A stretch of 64,000 nt of DNA from Hyphomicrobium sp. 99 (GCF_000384335.2 NZ_KQ031382.1:1612001-1676000), one strand, 5' to 3'; shown: positions 8,024 through 17,646, counted from the first letter of the stretch. Program-made: numbers and translations. Notes: generated from the sequence alone by a model not told the origin.

Positions 8024-9849
8024 TGGATGACGTGATGACGAGTTCGTCAGAATTTCCAAACAATGCCCGCAACGCGTCCAATTATCCGGCTAGACCGCCG
8101 GAAGCCGGGTTTTCTCCGGACGCCAATAATCCAACGGCGATGCACGCGATTAGCGCGCGGGACATCTTCCGGTTTATCGAACGAAACTGGCGGATGTTCG
8201 CGCTGTTTAGTGCAGCGGCGATATTTTTGGCGATCGTCGGGACGTCTATGGTGTCTCCGAGCTTCACGGCAAGTGCGACGGTGATGTTTGAGCCGAATGC
8301 TAATTCGGCCTTGGTCAATGAAGATCGTGGGCAAACCGTCGAAACGAGCGCACGAATTGACAGCCAAGTTGAGATCATCAAATCCGGAAGAGTAGCCACG
8401 GCGGTTGTTCAGTCTCTTTCGCTCGATAAGGATCCTTCTTTCGTCGGGCGGCAGGGGACGGCGGCTTCGCAGGACCAGCAGGCAAACATCGAGAAGGCGG
8501 TCGTTGCGCTGACGAACAAGTTGAATGTCAGGCGGATCGGCCAGTCGACGGCACTGGAAATATCATTTGCGTCAGGTAGCGCCGAGAAAGCCGCACTGAT
8601 CGCCAACGCCGTAGCGCAGGGCTACATTGACGTCGCTCTTCAGGACAAGTCGGGTGCGGCCCAGAAGGGGGCTAGCTGGCTGGAAAAGCGCTTGGACTAT
8701 CTTCGCGGCCAAGCCTTCAACGCGCTCCAGGAGGTCGAGAACTTCAAATCGGTAGGCAGTGGATCGCCGGCTGACTCACGTGTCAAGCTCGCAGAGCTTG
8801 AAAGCGTCGCGCAGAGCTATCGGCAGATGTACGATAGTTTCCTTTTGAAGTATTTCCAGACCGAGCAGCTCGTCTCGTATCCGGTTGCGGATGCTCGGCT
8901 TCTTTCCTCCGCAACGCCAGGTTTGGCGGAGAAGTCTCCGAAGAAAGCGGCAATCATCGTTTTTGCCGCGTTCGCGGGAGCACTTGCAGGGGGCGCTCTG
9001 GCGCTGTTACGTCAGTCGCTCAACCATACCATCCGATCGCCAGCGTTTCTTCTTTCCGATGAGCGCGCGAGGTATTGTGGCGCCGTCATACACGCCGGGA
9101 AGATGAAAACGCTGTCGAGCGCGCGCGGCAAGGGCCGAATCTTGCGCATCCTGACTGCTATCAAAGCATATGCGTTGAGCCCTCCCCAACGAGAGGATCT
9201 GCGGCTTGACGCTTTAATCAATCTCCCGCCGCTGCGCGTGAGCAACGATCTGAGGCGCGTGCGATCGGCAATTTTTTCGGCATTGCCTCCTACGAAGGCC
9301 AGAATTATTGGGGTCTCGTCGATCGAGCGCGGCGAAGGGAAAACGGCAATAGCAGCGAACTTCTCAGCGCTTTGCGCCGCAAGCGGATATCGCACGCTAC
9401 TCATTGATGCATGCGCCTACAATCCGAGTGCGAGCCGGATTCTTGCCCCGGACGCATCGCTCGGATTGTACGATGCAGTGCGAGCTCATCAGAGCCCGCA
9501 AAGATTTGCGATTACGGGTCTTCCGCAAGGATTCTCCTTTTTACCGATCGGTGCTTTGACGACTTCGCAAAGTCTCGCCGACTTGGTTGATGGCGGCCGC
9601 GATCGTTTAGGTCTCGATGAGCTGCGGTCCGCATACGACATCGTCGTTATCGATCTGCCGACACTGTCGGAGAGCTCCGACGCCGTTTCACTCTCCCGAT
9701 GGCTTGATGGCATCATTCTGGTGGTGCAGCACGCGCACACGCGCCAGGATAAATACCGGGAAGAACTTGGCTGGTTGGCTTCGGCGGGAACTCCGTATGT
9801 GGGCTGCGTCATGAACAAAGCTGATCCTGACCTCGGCAAGGATGCATGA
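8023..9849 (+). CDS. Wzz / BY-kinase-like polysaccharide co-polymerase with degenerate kinase motifs
   Basis: 608 residues in the ExoP/GumC layout. A first membrane helix lies at about 57-78, then a periplasmic Wzz region with a short coiled coil (LEKRLDYLRGQAFNALQEVE), a second helix at about 307-327 and a cytoplasmic P-loop domain. Walker A is ERGEGKTAIAANFS (near 435-448) and Walker B is IVVIDLP (near 540). The Walker A' motif, normally a hydrophobic run plus DxDxR, reads LLIDACAYNP and lacks the second Asp and the Arg. The C-terminus (GCVMNKADPDLGKDA) lacks the usual tyrosine cluster. It probably still sets chain length and contacts the polymerase, but tyrosine kinase activity is doubtful. 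Translationally coupled to the upstream GT4. Confidence 0.88.
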   Translation: MDDVMTSSSEFPNNARNASNYPARPPEAGFSPDANNPTAMHAISARDIFRFIERNWRMFALFSAAAIFLAIVGTSMVSPSFTASATVMFEPNANSALVNEDRGQTVETSARIDSQVEIIKSGRVATAVVQSLSLDKDPSFVGRQGTAASQDQQANIEKAVVALTNKLNVRRIGQSTALEISFASGSAEKAALIANAVAQGYIDVALQDKSGAAQKGASWLEKRLDYLRGQAFNALQEVENFKSVGSGSPADSRVKLAELESVAQSYRQMYDSFLLKYFQTEQLVSYPVADARLLSSATPGLAEKSPKKAAIIVFAAFAGALAGGALALLRQSLNHTIRSPAFLLSDERARYCGAVIHAGKMKTLSSARGKGRILRILTAIKAYALSPPQREDLRLDALINLPPLRVSNDLRRVRSAIFSALPPTKARIIGVSSIERGEGKTAIAANFSALCAASGYRTLLIDACAYNPSASRILAPDASLGLYDAVRAHQSPQRFAITGLPQGFSFLPIGALTTSQSLADLVDGGRDRLGLDELRSAYDIVVIDLPTLSESSDAVSLSRWLDGIILVVQHAHTRQDKYREELGWLASAGTPYVGCVMNKADPDLGKDA

Positions 9850-9977
9850 TGGCGAGAAAACGCCAGAAATTGAAGCTAGTGAAGTTGCGTGCTGACCGAA
9901 GGCTTGCACACTCATTTCGATGCGTGGGCAAAACGCGCTTCGCTGCTTTCCTAGACTTTTTTTAGGGGACGGTAAGC

Positions 9978-11369
9978 GTGACGCTTTTCGGCCTCGTCAC
10001 GATCGTGCTGGGCGTCGCCTGTTTGTCGGCGCGACCGAGCTTCGCCGTCTATCTGCTGATGTCCTTTTCCATCGCCAACGCGGCAGGAACTTTCTCCGTC
10101 GGGGGCGCCAGCATTCCGCCAGTCAATCTGTTTGCGCTGTTTTTCTGCTTACGCGCGGCGATTTTGCCTGGCGGGATTTCAACTTCTCTCTCAAGTCTAG
10201 CCCCGCCTCGACCGGGGTTCCTGCTTGCGATTCTTGCAATATACGCTGTGCTTTCAGCGATATTTTTTCCTCAGATGCTGAAGGGCGCCACGTACGTTCT
10301 GTATGCTGATCGCGGAATTTCTGAACAGGAGGGGCTGTCCGCGCGGCCTCTGGCAAGTGGTAGCGGGAACATCACGCAATCGCTTTATATTCTGCAGGGG
10401 TTGGCAATATTCGCCGTTGCCCACGCGTACGTCCGTCTCGTTAGCCCCAATATTTTTGTTCGTTCCTTTCAGTTTCTGGCTCTCCTTAACATAGCATTCG
10501 CGTTTGCCGATGTTGTCACTTACAGCTTGGGGACGACGTTCCTGCTGGAGCCATTCCGTTCCGGGGGCTACGATATTCACATCGGACAAGCTGCTGGCGG
10601 CATCCGCCGTATCGTCGGAACGTTTCCGGAGCCGAGCGCGTTTGCGTCTTTCTCATTCCAAATGTTCGTCGGCATGTTCGTGATATGGCAAGCTGGATCG
10701 AGACAGCGCGGAACATTTGCGCTCATGTTCGGAAATCTGGCTTTGGTGATTATATCGACATCGACAACGGGATACGGCGCCTTGGGAGTCTTTACTCTCA
10801 TTATCTTGAGCTGGCTGACCTTTGCTCTGCTAACGTCAGGATGGTCGCCGAGGCAGCAGATTGCGGTGGCTGGAGTTTTGGTGGGTATTCTTCTCGTCGG
10901 CGCGATGTATGCCTTCGATATGGTTCCAGCAACGGTATCCGATATTCTTCAAGCGACACTGAATAAGAGCCAATCGGATTCGGGTATCGAGCGAGCAGCG
11001 ATGAACGTTCGTGCCTGGGGCAATTTTACGGATACCTTCGGTATCGGCGCGGGGCTTGGCAGCGCGCGCGCCAGTAGCTTTCTGCTTGTTCTTCTTTCTA
11101 ACCTTGGTGTCATAGGCGTCGTGTTGTTCTTCGCATTCGCAGGCAGGCTGTTGCGTAGGTCTGCAAGAATGGAGCATTCGCAATTTTTGCTCTCGGCATT
11201 GGCGAAGAGCCAGATCGTGGCGATTCTGATCTGCGGTCTACTGTCTTCCGGTGTGTTCGACTTGGGGGTGACGTTCTACTTCTGGTGCGGCGTTGCATCC
11301 GCAGTTTCCTACGTCGGAGTGCCGTTCAGCCGGCAGCATTACGAACCGCAACGAGGGCTGCCAACCTGA
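9978..11369 (+). CDS. Wzy-like polysaccharide polymerase / O-antigen-ligase-like membrane protein
   Basis: 463 residues, almost entirely hydrophobic helices (about 10-12), with one larger polar loop in the middle (roughly residues 190-220, containing GGIRRIVGTFPEPSAFA) and another near residue 330 (SQSDSGIERAAMNVRAWGNF). An Arg-rich periplasmic loop and the FPEPSAFAS motif are typical of Wzy/WaaL-fold proteins. The start is GTG 9978 with AGGGGA upstream. It follows the Wzz-like gene by 128 bases and is the best candidate for the polymerase that joins flipped repeat units. Polymerases diverge strongly in sequence, so the call rests on topology, motif and position rather than close similarity. 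Confidence 0.72.
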   Translation: MTLFGLVTIVLGVACLSARPSFAVYLLMSFSIANAAGTFSVGGASIPPVNLFALFFCLRAAILPGGISTSLSSLAPPRPGFLLAILAIYAVLSAIFFPQMLKGATYVLYADRGISEQEGLSARPLASGSGNITQSLYILQGLAIFAVAHAYVRLVSPNIFVRSFQFLALLNIAFAFADVVTYSLGTTFLLEPFRSGGYDIHIGQAAGGIRRIVGTFPEPSAFASFSFQMFVGMFVIWQAGSRQRGTFALMFGNLALVIISTSTTGYGALGVFTLIILSWLTFALLTSGWSPRQQIAVAGVLVGILLVGAMYAFDMVPATVSDILQATLNKSQSDSGIERAAMNVRAWGNFTDTFGIGAGLGSARASSFLLVLLSNLGVIGVVLFFAFAGRLLRRSARMEHSQFLLSALAKSQIVAILICGLLSSGVFDLGVTFYFWCGVASAVSYVGVPFSRQHYEPQRGLPT

Positions 11370-11383
11370 GGTAGAGTAGTTGA

Positions 11384-12466
11384 TCAACTCAGTGATCGCA
11401 TCAGCCCGAGGTAGCCTGCTGCCGACTGGCGCCAAGAAAAGCGGCGCACATGAAGTCGGCCTCTCGAGCTAAGTTCCCCTTGAAGTGACTTTGAGTCGAG
11501 AAGCGTTTTGATTTGACGTCGCCAAGAAGAAGGGTCCGTCGGATCCGCGAACAACGCGGCGTCGCCGCAAATTTCGGGCATGCACGCAGAGTTTGAGGAT
11601 ATTACCGGACATCCAAGCGCCATCGCTTCCACAAGTGGCAGCCCGAAGCCCTCCGTCAGCGAGGGAAAAGCCAAGCATAAAGCATTCGACAACAGCGCCG
11701 CGAGGTCGTCATCAGATACGTATCCGAGCAAACGAACGTTGGCCTGTTTCCTATTCGCATCATCGGCAAAAATGCCGCCGCTTCCGCCAGCGACGGCGAG
11801 ATCCACTCCCATATCATCGAGCGCGTCGGCAAGCCCCATGAGCATCCCGATGTTCTTGTGCTTCGCCTGACTTCCAATGGTGAGAACGAAAGGACGATCA
11901 AATCGAAACCTTCGCATGATATCGGAGTTTGCGGCGCGCCAGCGGAAGGCGTGCTCGTGTCCGTTGTACAGCACGGTTATCCGCTCTCGGGGGATGTCGA
12001 AACGTGTGCTGAGCTCGTCGGCCGAGTAGCTCGATACCGTCGTCAATCGTGACGCCCTGCGCGCAAAAAACGGAAGCAAGGCTTTGTAGAAAAGGCGAAA
12101 CTGGCGGCTGTAGCTCTCTGGGCAGGTGAAGACGTTCGTATCGTGTATGCATATTGTCTGTTGCTTCGCTGCGATTATCCCGCGGTTACACAGATTGAGT
12201 ATTGGCTTCGATGTTGAGCGCGGCAATTGCCACTGCTCCCATATCTGATTTGCCGACTGGCCTACGGCACAGAGTTCAATACTATTGAGAGCGATAGGCG
12301 CCGGCGCGCTGTTCGCGATGAACATCGTTGCTTCGCCGGGCCTGAGATCGTCGAGCGTGTCGATCGCGGCAACGATCTCCGATGCGTAGCGCTGCACCCC
12401 AGTTGTTTTTTGGCTGAAGAACCGGCCATTAATTGACCACTCGGAGGCACCAGCTTGGTGGGACAT
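11384..12466 (-). CDS. GT4-type glycosyltransferase
   Basis: About 360 residues from ATG 12466. [22 protein letters not shown] is the N-terminal signature of GT4 mannosyl/rhamnosyltransferases (pattern INGR-F-x-TGVQRY), and the C-terminal domain holds [23 protein letters not shown] with the E-x7-E donor motif, then [13 protein letters not shown]. The in-frame GTG at 12550 overlaps the upstream stop as GTGA and would add 28 residues; family length and an AAAAGG upstream of 12466 favour the shorter form. Last gene of a reverse-strand run that starts at 16330. Transfers a hexose or deoxyhexose to the growing repeat unit; which sugar is not visible. Confidence 0.85.
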   Translation of the reverse strand: MSHQAGASEWSINGRFFSQKTTGVQRYASEIVAAIDTLDDLRPGEATMFIANSAPAPIALNSIELCAVGQSANQIWEQWQLPRSTSKPILNLCNRGIIAAKQQTICIHDTNVFTCPESYSRQFRLFYKALLPFFARRASRLTTVSSYSADELSTRFDIPRERITVLYNGHEHAFRWRAANSDIMRRFRFDRPFVLTIGSQAKHKNIGMLMGLADALDDMGVDLAVAGGSGGIFADDANRKQANVRLLGYVSDDDLAALLSNALCLAFPSLTEGFGLPLVEAMALGCPVISSNSACMPEICGDAALFADPTDPSSWRRQIKTLLDSKSLQGELSSRGRLHVRRFSWRQSAAGYLGLMRSLS

Positions 12467-12546
12467 CTGCCTTTTACAATTGATTTGCGTTTCGAGACGT
12501 GATCGCTCGGCGGGACTCGCGAGTTTTTCTGTGGGCTGAGTTTCTA

Positions 12547-13425
12547 TCACAATGCCGCCGCGCGTTCCGGCGTAATTCGGCCTCGAGCTAAATCGCAAAA
12601 GGCAATAGCGTTACCCCGAAGACGTCCGATCCTGTCGATGTAGGGTTCAGGGCGGAATGAACGGACGATGTTGGCTATCATATTCCCGCCGACGTGACTG
12701 AGGACGTCGAAGGTCGACATCGTCCCCTTTTGCCAAAGATAGAAAGGGTTGATGACTTGCGAATAGCCGAGCTTCACTCCTGAAATGCGCGCTTTCTTTA
12801 AACCGAGATGAACGCCTTTGGCCGCGCCAATCTTAACTAGATTGCCATGTTTGGCCACGCGTGCGCCGAAATCGCGGTCCTCTTGCCATGCATACAGGAC
12901 GAGGCGTTCGTCGAAAAATTCGGAGCGAATGGCGCTTCTTCTGAACGCCATATTGCAGCCGTATGGACTATAACCCGGAAGGGCCAAAGAGTTATTGGAA
13001 GGCTCGTTCGATTCAATCAGCCGTAGGGCATCATCGAAAGTCAGTCCGCGGCCGTTGATACCGTCGGCGATCAACGCGCCGGTCAGGCAAGCGACGTCGG
13101 CATGTGCTGCGAAATAATTTTCGGCGGCCTCGATCCAATGGAAGTCGGGCACGAAATCATCGTCGAAAAAAACCACGATATCAGATTCCGCGGATACGCT
13201 TCGCAGACCGGCATTGCGTTGTCTGGTGAGGCCGGCGGCGCCCTTCACGATTTTCACTTTGAGGTGAGGTGGAATCGCGCCGACGTCGGAATCGCTGACG
13301 CAGGAAATAATAAATTCGTGGGCCTGAACGGTTTGCCGCTCGAGGATCGCTAAGGTCTTTGAAACAACATCGGGACGTCCCGATGTTGCGATTATCACGC
13401 TCGTTAACATCCTACTAACCCGCAT
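12547..13425 (-). CDS. GT2-family glycosyltransferase
   Basis: About 292 residues, GT-A fold. LTSVIIATSGRPDVVSKTLAIL is the canonical GT2 nucleotide-binding start, GLTRQRNAGL the second conserved block, and DIVVFFDDDFVPD the DXD metal site. A later GYNMAFRR-like segment (GYSPYGCNMAFRRSA) and the WQEDRDFGARVAKHG motif, with the catalytic Glu-Asp, complete the family pattern. ATG 13425 or 13410 are both possible; the latter gives the most family-like N-terminus. It ends in a 4-base GTGA overlap with a possible start of the next gene. Lies 144 bases downstream of the PIG-L gene. Inverting transferase of unknown donor in the polysaccharide pathway. Confidence 0.85.
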   Translation of the reverse strand: MRVSRMLTSVIIATSGRPDVVSKTLAILERQTVQAHEFIISCVSDSDVGAIPPHLKVKIVKGAAGLTRQRNAGLRSVSAESDIVVFFDDDFVPDFHWIEAAENYFAAHADVACLTGALIADGINGRGLTFDDALRLIESNEPSNNSLALPGYSPYGCNMAFRRSAIRSEFFDERLVLYAWQEDRDFGARVAKHGNLVKIGAAKGVHLGLKKARISGVKLGYSQVINPFYLWQKGTMSTFDVLSHVGGNMIANIVRSFRPEPYIDRIGRLRGNAIAFCDLARGRITPERAAAL

Positions 13426-13569
13426 AATCAGCAAACACTACAAGCGTCACTCCACTGCCAATTCCTGTCAACTTGGTCAGAGGTTGATGCATTAACGAGG
13501 CGCACCGCCGTCGTGCCAGGGCGTGCCCGTTTGGGAGCCGTACGCGAGCCAGCGCAATCCAATCTCCCG

Positions 13570-14235
13570 TCAAAAGGCGTTTGGGCCAAAGCTTAGCTTG
13601 CGAGCAACAAAAGCCTCCGCGTAGCGCTCTTCGGCACGGCACTCCATTCCTCTAAGACGCGCCAGCCCGCGGAAGGTCTCGGCGTCAAACCAATCCTTCG
13701 AGCGCTGAGTGCCGAAATGCCTGTTGAGCAGCTCGATCTTGCGATCGAGATCAGCAGCGCGGATTGGGACATAAAAGTTCGGCTGGCCGAGATCGCCATC
13801 CCACTTGGGGATTTCGTATTCGACGATGACATGATCGCGAAACGTGTTCCAAGTCAGCTGACATAACTCGCGGTGATCTTGGTGCGCGTCATCTCTCCGA
13901 TGCGTAAAAATAACATCTGGGGAGACCCGGCTTTTTAAGTCTTCAAACCAGTTCTTTAAGTCGGCGTTCTGATGGGGAAAGAAGCCGTCCTTGAATTCTC
14001 TAAGTTCGATGGTGGTCGAGCGCGCGCCGGCAAGAAAGGCTGCTGCGGAGTTCTCTGCTTCTTCTTTCCGCGCACCGGCGGCGCTTGCGACGCACCAGTG
14101 AACGTCGAGCTTCGCGTACGCGTTGATCCAATTGAGAAGCGCGCCGCCAAGCCCGATCTCAATATCGTCAGAATGTGCGCCAAGGCAGAGTACCGAGAGA
14201 GGCTTTTCGGAATGAGCGAATTTCAGACCTTTCAT
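13570..14235 (-). CDS. PIG-L (LmbE-like) family deacetylase
   Basis: 221 residues. The zinc-binding AHSDDIE motif (family AHPDDxE, with Ser replacing Pro) lies near residue 20, and the second metal motif HQDHRE near residue 121. FTHRRDDAHQDH matches the family. Members remove an N-acetyl group from amino sugars (as in GlcNAc-PI or mycothiol precursors). ATG 14235 overlaps the stop of the cytidylyltransferase gene as ATGA, so the pair is coupled; a longer in-frame reading to 14283 is less likely. In this operon it probably deacetylates an N-acetylated sugar before further N-modification, or acts on the nucleotide sugar made by its neighbours (inference). Confidence 0.87.
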   Translation of the reverse strand: MKGLKFAHSEKPLSVLCLGAHSDDIEIGLGGALLNWINAYAKLDVHWCVASAAGARKEEAENSAAAFLAGARSTTIELREFKDGFFPHQNADLKNWFEDLKSRVSPDVIFTHRRDDAHQDHRELCQLTWNTFRDHVIVEYEIPKWDGDLGQPNFYVPIRAADLDRKIELLNRHFGTQRSKDWFDAETFRGLARLRGMECRAEERYAEAFVARKLSFGPNAF

Positions 14236-15038
14236 TCGCAAGCCGCTTTTGAAGTACGGATTGTCGGCGGGTCTTCTGCCCACGGCATCGAGCCCCTCTC
14301 CGCCATGTCCTCGAGAACTTGGCGGTCTTTCAAGGTATCCATGGGGCGCCAGAATCCCTCATGTTTGTAGGCAAGCAGCTGATCGGCTTTGATCAATCGC
14401 TCAAATGGCTTGTGCACGAGTTCGTCGCCTGGTTCCATGTAGTCGAAGATCTCGCGCCGCATAACGAAGAAGCCGCCGTTGATCCAGATATCGGATGCGT
14501 CGGAAGGCCGAAGCTGCTTGACCTGCCCCTCGGACGTCATGTCGACAAGGTGGAACGTGAGTGGCGGCCGAACCGCCATGAAGCACGCGACTTTTCCGCT
14601 CGCTTTGAACGTTTCGATAACGTCATCGAGGTTGACGTTGCTCAGGCCATCGCTGTAGTTCGCGAGGAAGATTTCGTCTTTCTCAACGTGAGAGCGCACA
14701 GCCCACAAGCGTTCGCCGATGTTACGCCATATGCCCGTATCGATAAGCGATACGTTCCAATCTTTCGGGAGCTCGTTGAGATACTCGACTTTTGAGCCGT
14801 GATGGGAAACAACGCAATCGGTGTAGACCTGCGGCCGGTAATTGAGAAAAAATTCCTTGATGATGTTGGCTTTATAGCCAAGGCAGAGGATAAAATCCCG
14901 ATGCCCGTAACGGCTGTAATACTGCATGAGATGCCACAGGATTGGCTGTTGCCCAACCGGGATCATCGGCTTCGGAATATTTTCGGAATATTCGCGAATG
15001 CGCGTCCCCAGACCGCCGCAAAATAAAACGACCTTCAC
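14232..15038 (-). CDS. rfbF: Glucose-1-phosphate cytidylyltransferase-like nucleotidyltransferase
   Basis: 268 residues. MKVVLFCGGLGTRIREYSENIPKPMIPVG carries the nucleotide-binding GGxGTR loop and the KP(M/L)xxVG substrate motif. ILWHLMQYYSRYGHRDFILCLGYK, GERL and INGGFFVMRREIFDYM closely follow RfbF-type glucose-1-phosphate cytidylyltransferases, and total length is right. The reaction is CTP plus sugar-1-phosphate giving CDP-sugar plus diphosphate, in the cytoplasm. CDP-glucose normally feeds dideoxy- or branched-sugar synthesis via a 4,6-dehydratase (RfbG), which I do not see next to it. It overlaps the methyltransferase upstream and the deacetylase downstream by 4 bases each, so one operon. 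Confidence 0.85.
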   Translation of the reverse strand: MKVVLFCGGLGTRIREYSENIPKPMIPVGQQPILWHLMQYYSRYGHRDFILCLGYKANIIKEFFLNYRPQVYTDCVVSHHGSKVEYLNELPKDWNVSLIDTGIWRNIGERLWAVRSHVEKDEIFLANYSDGLSNVNLDDVIETFKASGKVACFMAVRPPLTFHLVDMTSEGQVKQLRPSDASDIWINGGFFVMRREIFDYMEPGDELVHKPFERLIKADQLLAYKHEGFWRPMDTLKDRQVLEDMAERGSMPWAEDPPTIRTSKAACE

Positions 15039-16330
15039 AGACTGAACTCCCTTGGGTCGACGACAGTGACTTCAGGAATTGGAACAACGAACTTACCGCC
15101 CCACTCTCCGATGTGCCGCATCTGAGCGATGATCTCTTGCTTGAGATTCCAGGGCAGGATGAGCACGAGATCCGGCTTGATGGCATCGATGGCGTCGATG
15201 GAACGGATCGGGATGCGCGTACCGGGGGTAAGGCGGCCAAGCTTATAGGGGTTGCGGTCGACGGTGAATTCGAGGAAGTCGAGGCCAATTCCGCAATAGT
15301 TCAAAAGTGTATTGCCCTTTCCGGGCGCGCCATATCCGCAAATCGTTTTGCCTTCTTCCTTGGCCTTGATCAGGAAGGATAGCAGCCGCCGTTTGGTTCG
15401 GGTCACCTGCTCGCCGAAGGAGGAGTATGTGTCGAGGTCGCGAAACCCAAGACTTTCTTCGCGCTGAAGCAGCGCCTCCACAGACTTGGTTGGCTTCTGG
15501 TTCGATTGCTCATGCGCCAGGTAAACGCGCAACGACCCGCCATGCGTCGATAGCTCTTCGACATCGACCAGTTTCAGTTGGTGGCGCGCCGCCATTTTCT
15601 CGATAGTGAGGAGAGAGAAGTAGGAAAAGTGCTCGTGGTAGATCGTGTCGAACTGGTTTTCCTCCATCAGGCGCTGCAAATGCGGAAACTCGAGGGTGAC
15701 GATCCCTTCGGGTTTCAGGAGCACACGGATGCCGGCCACGAAGTCATTGAGATCCGGAACCTGCGCGAGCACGTTGTTTCCCGCGATGAGATCCGCTTGG
15801 CCGAAGCGGCGTGCGAGATCCTGGGCAACGCGTACGCCGAAGAAATCGACTTCTGTTGGAATGCCCTTCCGGATCGCAGTCTGTGCGACGTTCGCGGCTG
15901 GCTCAACGCCGAGCACTGGTATGCCGAAAGGTAGAAAATGCTGGAGGAGATATCCATCGTTGCTTGCGAGTTCGACCGCTAAGCTCTCGCTGCCAAGACT
16001 CAGTCGTTCGATGATCATCTCGGTATAGGCTTTGGCGTGGCTCACCCAAGACGTCGAATAGGAAGAGAAGTAGGCATACTCTTCAAAGATATTTTCGGGG
16101 CTGACGTACTCTTTCAGCTGCACGAGAAAGCATTCGCCGCAGACGAGCGCATGCAGCGGATAGAACGGCTCCATGTCATCCGCGCGATTCGGAGGAACAA
16201 AGCTTTCGCACAGCGGGGACATGCCGAGATCGACAAAAGTGCGTTCGACCTTGCTGCCGCATAGGCGACAGCGATGCGGTGTGATTTCTTGAGCCTCGGC
16301 CCGATAATCGCTGGCGGTTTCCTGATTCAT
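15035..16330 (-). CDS. SAM-dependent sugar C-methyltransferase (TylCIII/NovU type)
   Basis: 431 residues in the three-part layout of nucleotide-sugar C-methyltransferases. An N-terminal zinc site (CRLCG near residue 20 and CGEC near residue 69) is followed by a Rossmann SAM domain (SLAVELASNDGYLLQHF, then VPVLGVEPAANVA) and a C-terminal domain with ICGYGAPGKGNTLLNYCG and FTVDRNPYKLGRLTPGT. Known members methylate C-3 of keto-deoxy sugars on dTDP carriers. The carrier here may be CDP, since the next gene is a cytidylyltransferase joined by a 4-base overlap. GGGGC lies upstream of ATG 16330. First gene of the reverse run to 13570 and probably on to 11384. Confidence 0.87.
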   Translation of the reverse strand: MNQETASDYRAEAQEITPHRCRLCGSKVERTFVDLGMSPLCESFVPPNRADDMEPFYPLHALVCGECFLVQLKEYVSPENIFEEYAYFSSYSTSWVSHAKAYTEMIIERLSLGSESLAVELASNDGYLLQHFLPFGIPVLGVEPAANVAQTAIRKGIPTEVDFFGVRVAQDLARRFGQADLIAGNNVLAQVPDLNDFVAGIRVLLKPEGIVTLEFPHLQRLMEENQFDTIYHEHFSYFSLLTIEKMAARHQLKLVDVEELSTHGGSLRVYLAHEQSNQKPTKSVEALLQREESLGFRDLDTYSSFGEQVTRTKRRLLSFLIKAKEEGKTICGYGAPGKGNTLLNYCGIGLDFLEFTVDRNPYKLGRLTPGTRIPIRSIDAIDAIKPDLVLILPWNLKQEIIAQMRHIGEWGGKFVVPIPEVTVVDPREFSL

Positions 16331-16812
16331 ATTAAGCCCCGCACTTTTGTCGCCTTCGGTCCCAAACGCTGATCGAAACGTTAGTAAATTACACGCTTTC
16401 CAACTGCGCCATCTCGCACAGCCCGTCGTTCGTGATACCGCCGAATCCCACGCAATATTGAAGAGTGCCGACCGGCGCTTCGGACAATCTCTCGAAGTTC
16501 GATAAAAATCTACAATTCTGGGGCGATCTGGTTACCAGCTACGTCCTTAGGAGTAGGCATTGTCCCCAATCCATCGGTGGCCCGCACAAAAGCGTATTTA
16601 ATCGCTTCAGAGACGCACCGCTGCTCGTTACTCCCGTCCAAAAAAACCGCCGTGTGGCACAGCAAAAGAAACGATGGCCGACGCATAATGCCTTCGGCTG
16701 ATTTCGTTCGCCTTTTGCTACATCCTTTTACCGCTATTGAATTTTTTGGCCTTCCGCCGACAATAAAGTCCTAAAATATTGTTTGCTTCTGTTTTAGTGC
16801 GGGACTTCTGAG
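16331..16812. other. Divergent intergenic region, methyltransferase operon / exoY-like gene
   Basis: About 482 bases between oppositely oriented genes, so both promoters should be here. The last 110 bases before 16813 are A+T-rich. No clear coding frame, repeat or RNA motif seen. Confidence 0.45.
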
Positions 16813-17646
16813 TTGATAGAGTCTGCTTTTTCTTCCGCCGATTTCACGGCGGCCGGACGCATCGTCAGCGCCCGAAACGATAGCTCGAACAGACAAAGCC
16901 GAGCCGAGGGCGTCCGCGGATCCGATCAGGCTTTACATTGCAAGGCCCCACCCTCGGGAGAGGCTGTACTACGGGAAAATGACGAAGGCCGCGCGATATA
17001 TCTCCCAGCTCCTGCAAGGACCAGGGTCCCACCCATCGGAGGTACGTGGAAGCGTACTCTCGACTTCATCATAGCGGCAACGGCATTAGTTGCCCTTGCG
17101 CCGTTGCTGATTTTAGTCGTCGCCGCCGTGAAGCTGAGCATGGGCGGGGCAGTACTCTATCGGCACAAGCGGATTGGATTTAATGGAACTCCATTTTATT
17201 GCCTGAAATTTCGAACGATGATTGCCTACAGCGAGGCTGACTTCCAACATTTTCTCGAGAACAATACTGCTGCCGCAGACGAATGGCGAAAGAGGCGCAA
17301 GCTGGAAAATGATCCGCGTGTAACGCGTATAGGTCGTTTTTTGCGAAAGTCGAGCCTCGACGAATTACCGCAGTTGATTAACGTGCTACGGGGCGAAATG
17401 AGCCTGGTCGGGCCGCGACCTGTGGTTTTCCAAGAGCTTGAACGTTACGGATCTTCAGCCGGTGATTACATGCGTGCGCGCCCGGGAGTAACGGGATTGT
17501 GGCAGGTCAGTGGTAGAAGCTCGCTCTCATTCGAGCAGAGAATCGAGATGGATTCGGCCTATGTCCGCAATTGGACATTGACAAAAGACGTACTCATCAT
17601 CGTTCAAACCGTTCCAGCGATCTTCAATACAATCCACGCAGTTTAG
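16813..17646 (+). CDS. ExoY-type undecaprenyl-phosphate sugar-1-phosphate transferase
   Basis: 277 residues. A disordered N-terminus of about 80 residues is followed by KRTLDFIIAATALVALAPLLILVVAAVKL, a hydrophobic hairpin. The bacterial sugar transferase domain then shows RIGFNGTPFYCLKFRTM, DPRVTRIGRFLRKSSLDELPQ, GEMSLVGPRP and RPGVTGLWQVSGR, the full signature set. It starts repeat-unit synthesis by moving hexose-1-phosphate (galactose in ExoY, glucose in others) from UDP-sugar to undecaprenyl phosphate at the inner membrane. The only upstream start is TTG 16813, and no strong ribosome binding site is visible. It lacks the long N-terminal membrane domain of WbaP/WcaJ types. Initiating enzyme of the locus. 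Confidence 0.92.
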   Translation: MIESAFSSADFTAAGRIVSARNDSSNRQSRAEGVRGSDQALHCKAPPSGEAVLRENDEGRAIYLPAPARTRVPPIGGTWKRTLDFIIAATALVALAPLLILVVAAVKLSMGGAVLYRHKRIGFNGTPFYCLKFRTMIAYSEADFQHFLENNTAAADEWRKRRKLENDPRVTRIGRFLRKSSLDELPQLINVLRGEMSLVGPRPVVFQELERYGSSAGDYMRARPGVTGLWQVSGRSSLSFEQRIEMDSAYVRNWTLTKDVLIIVQTVPAIFNTIHAV

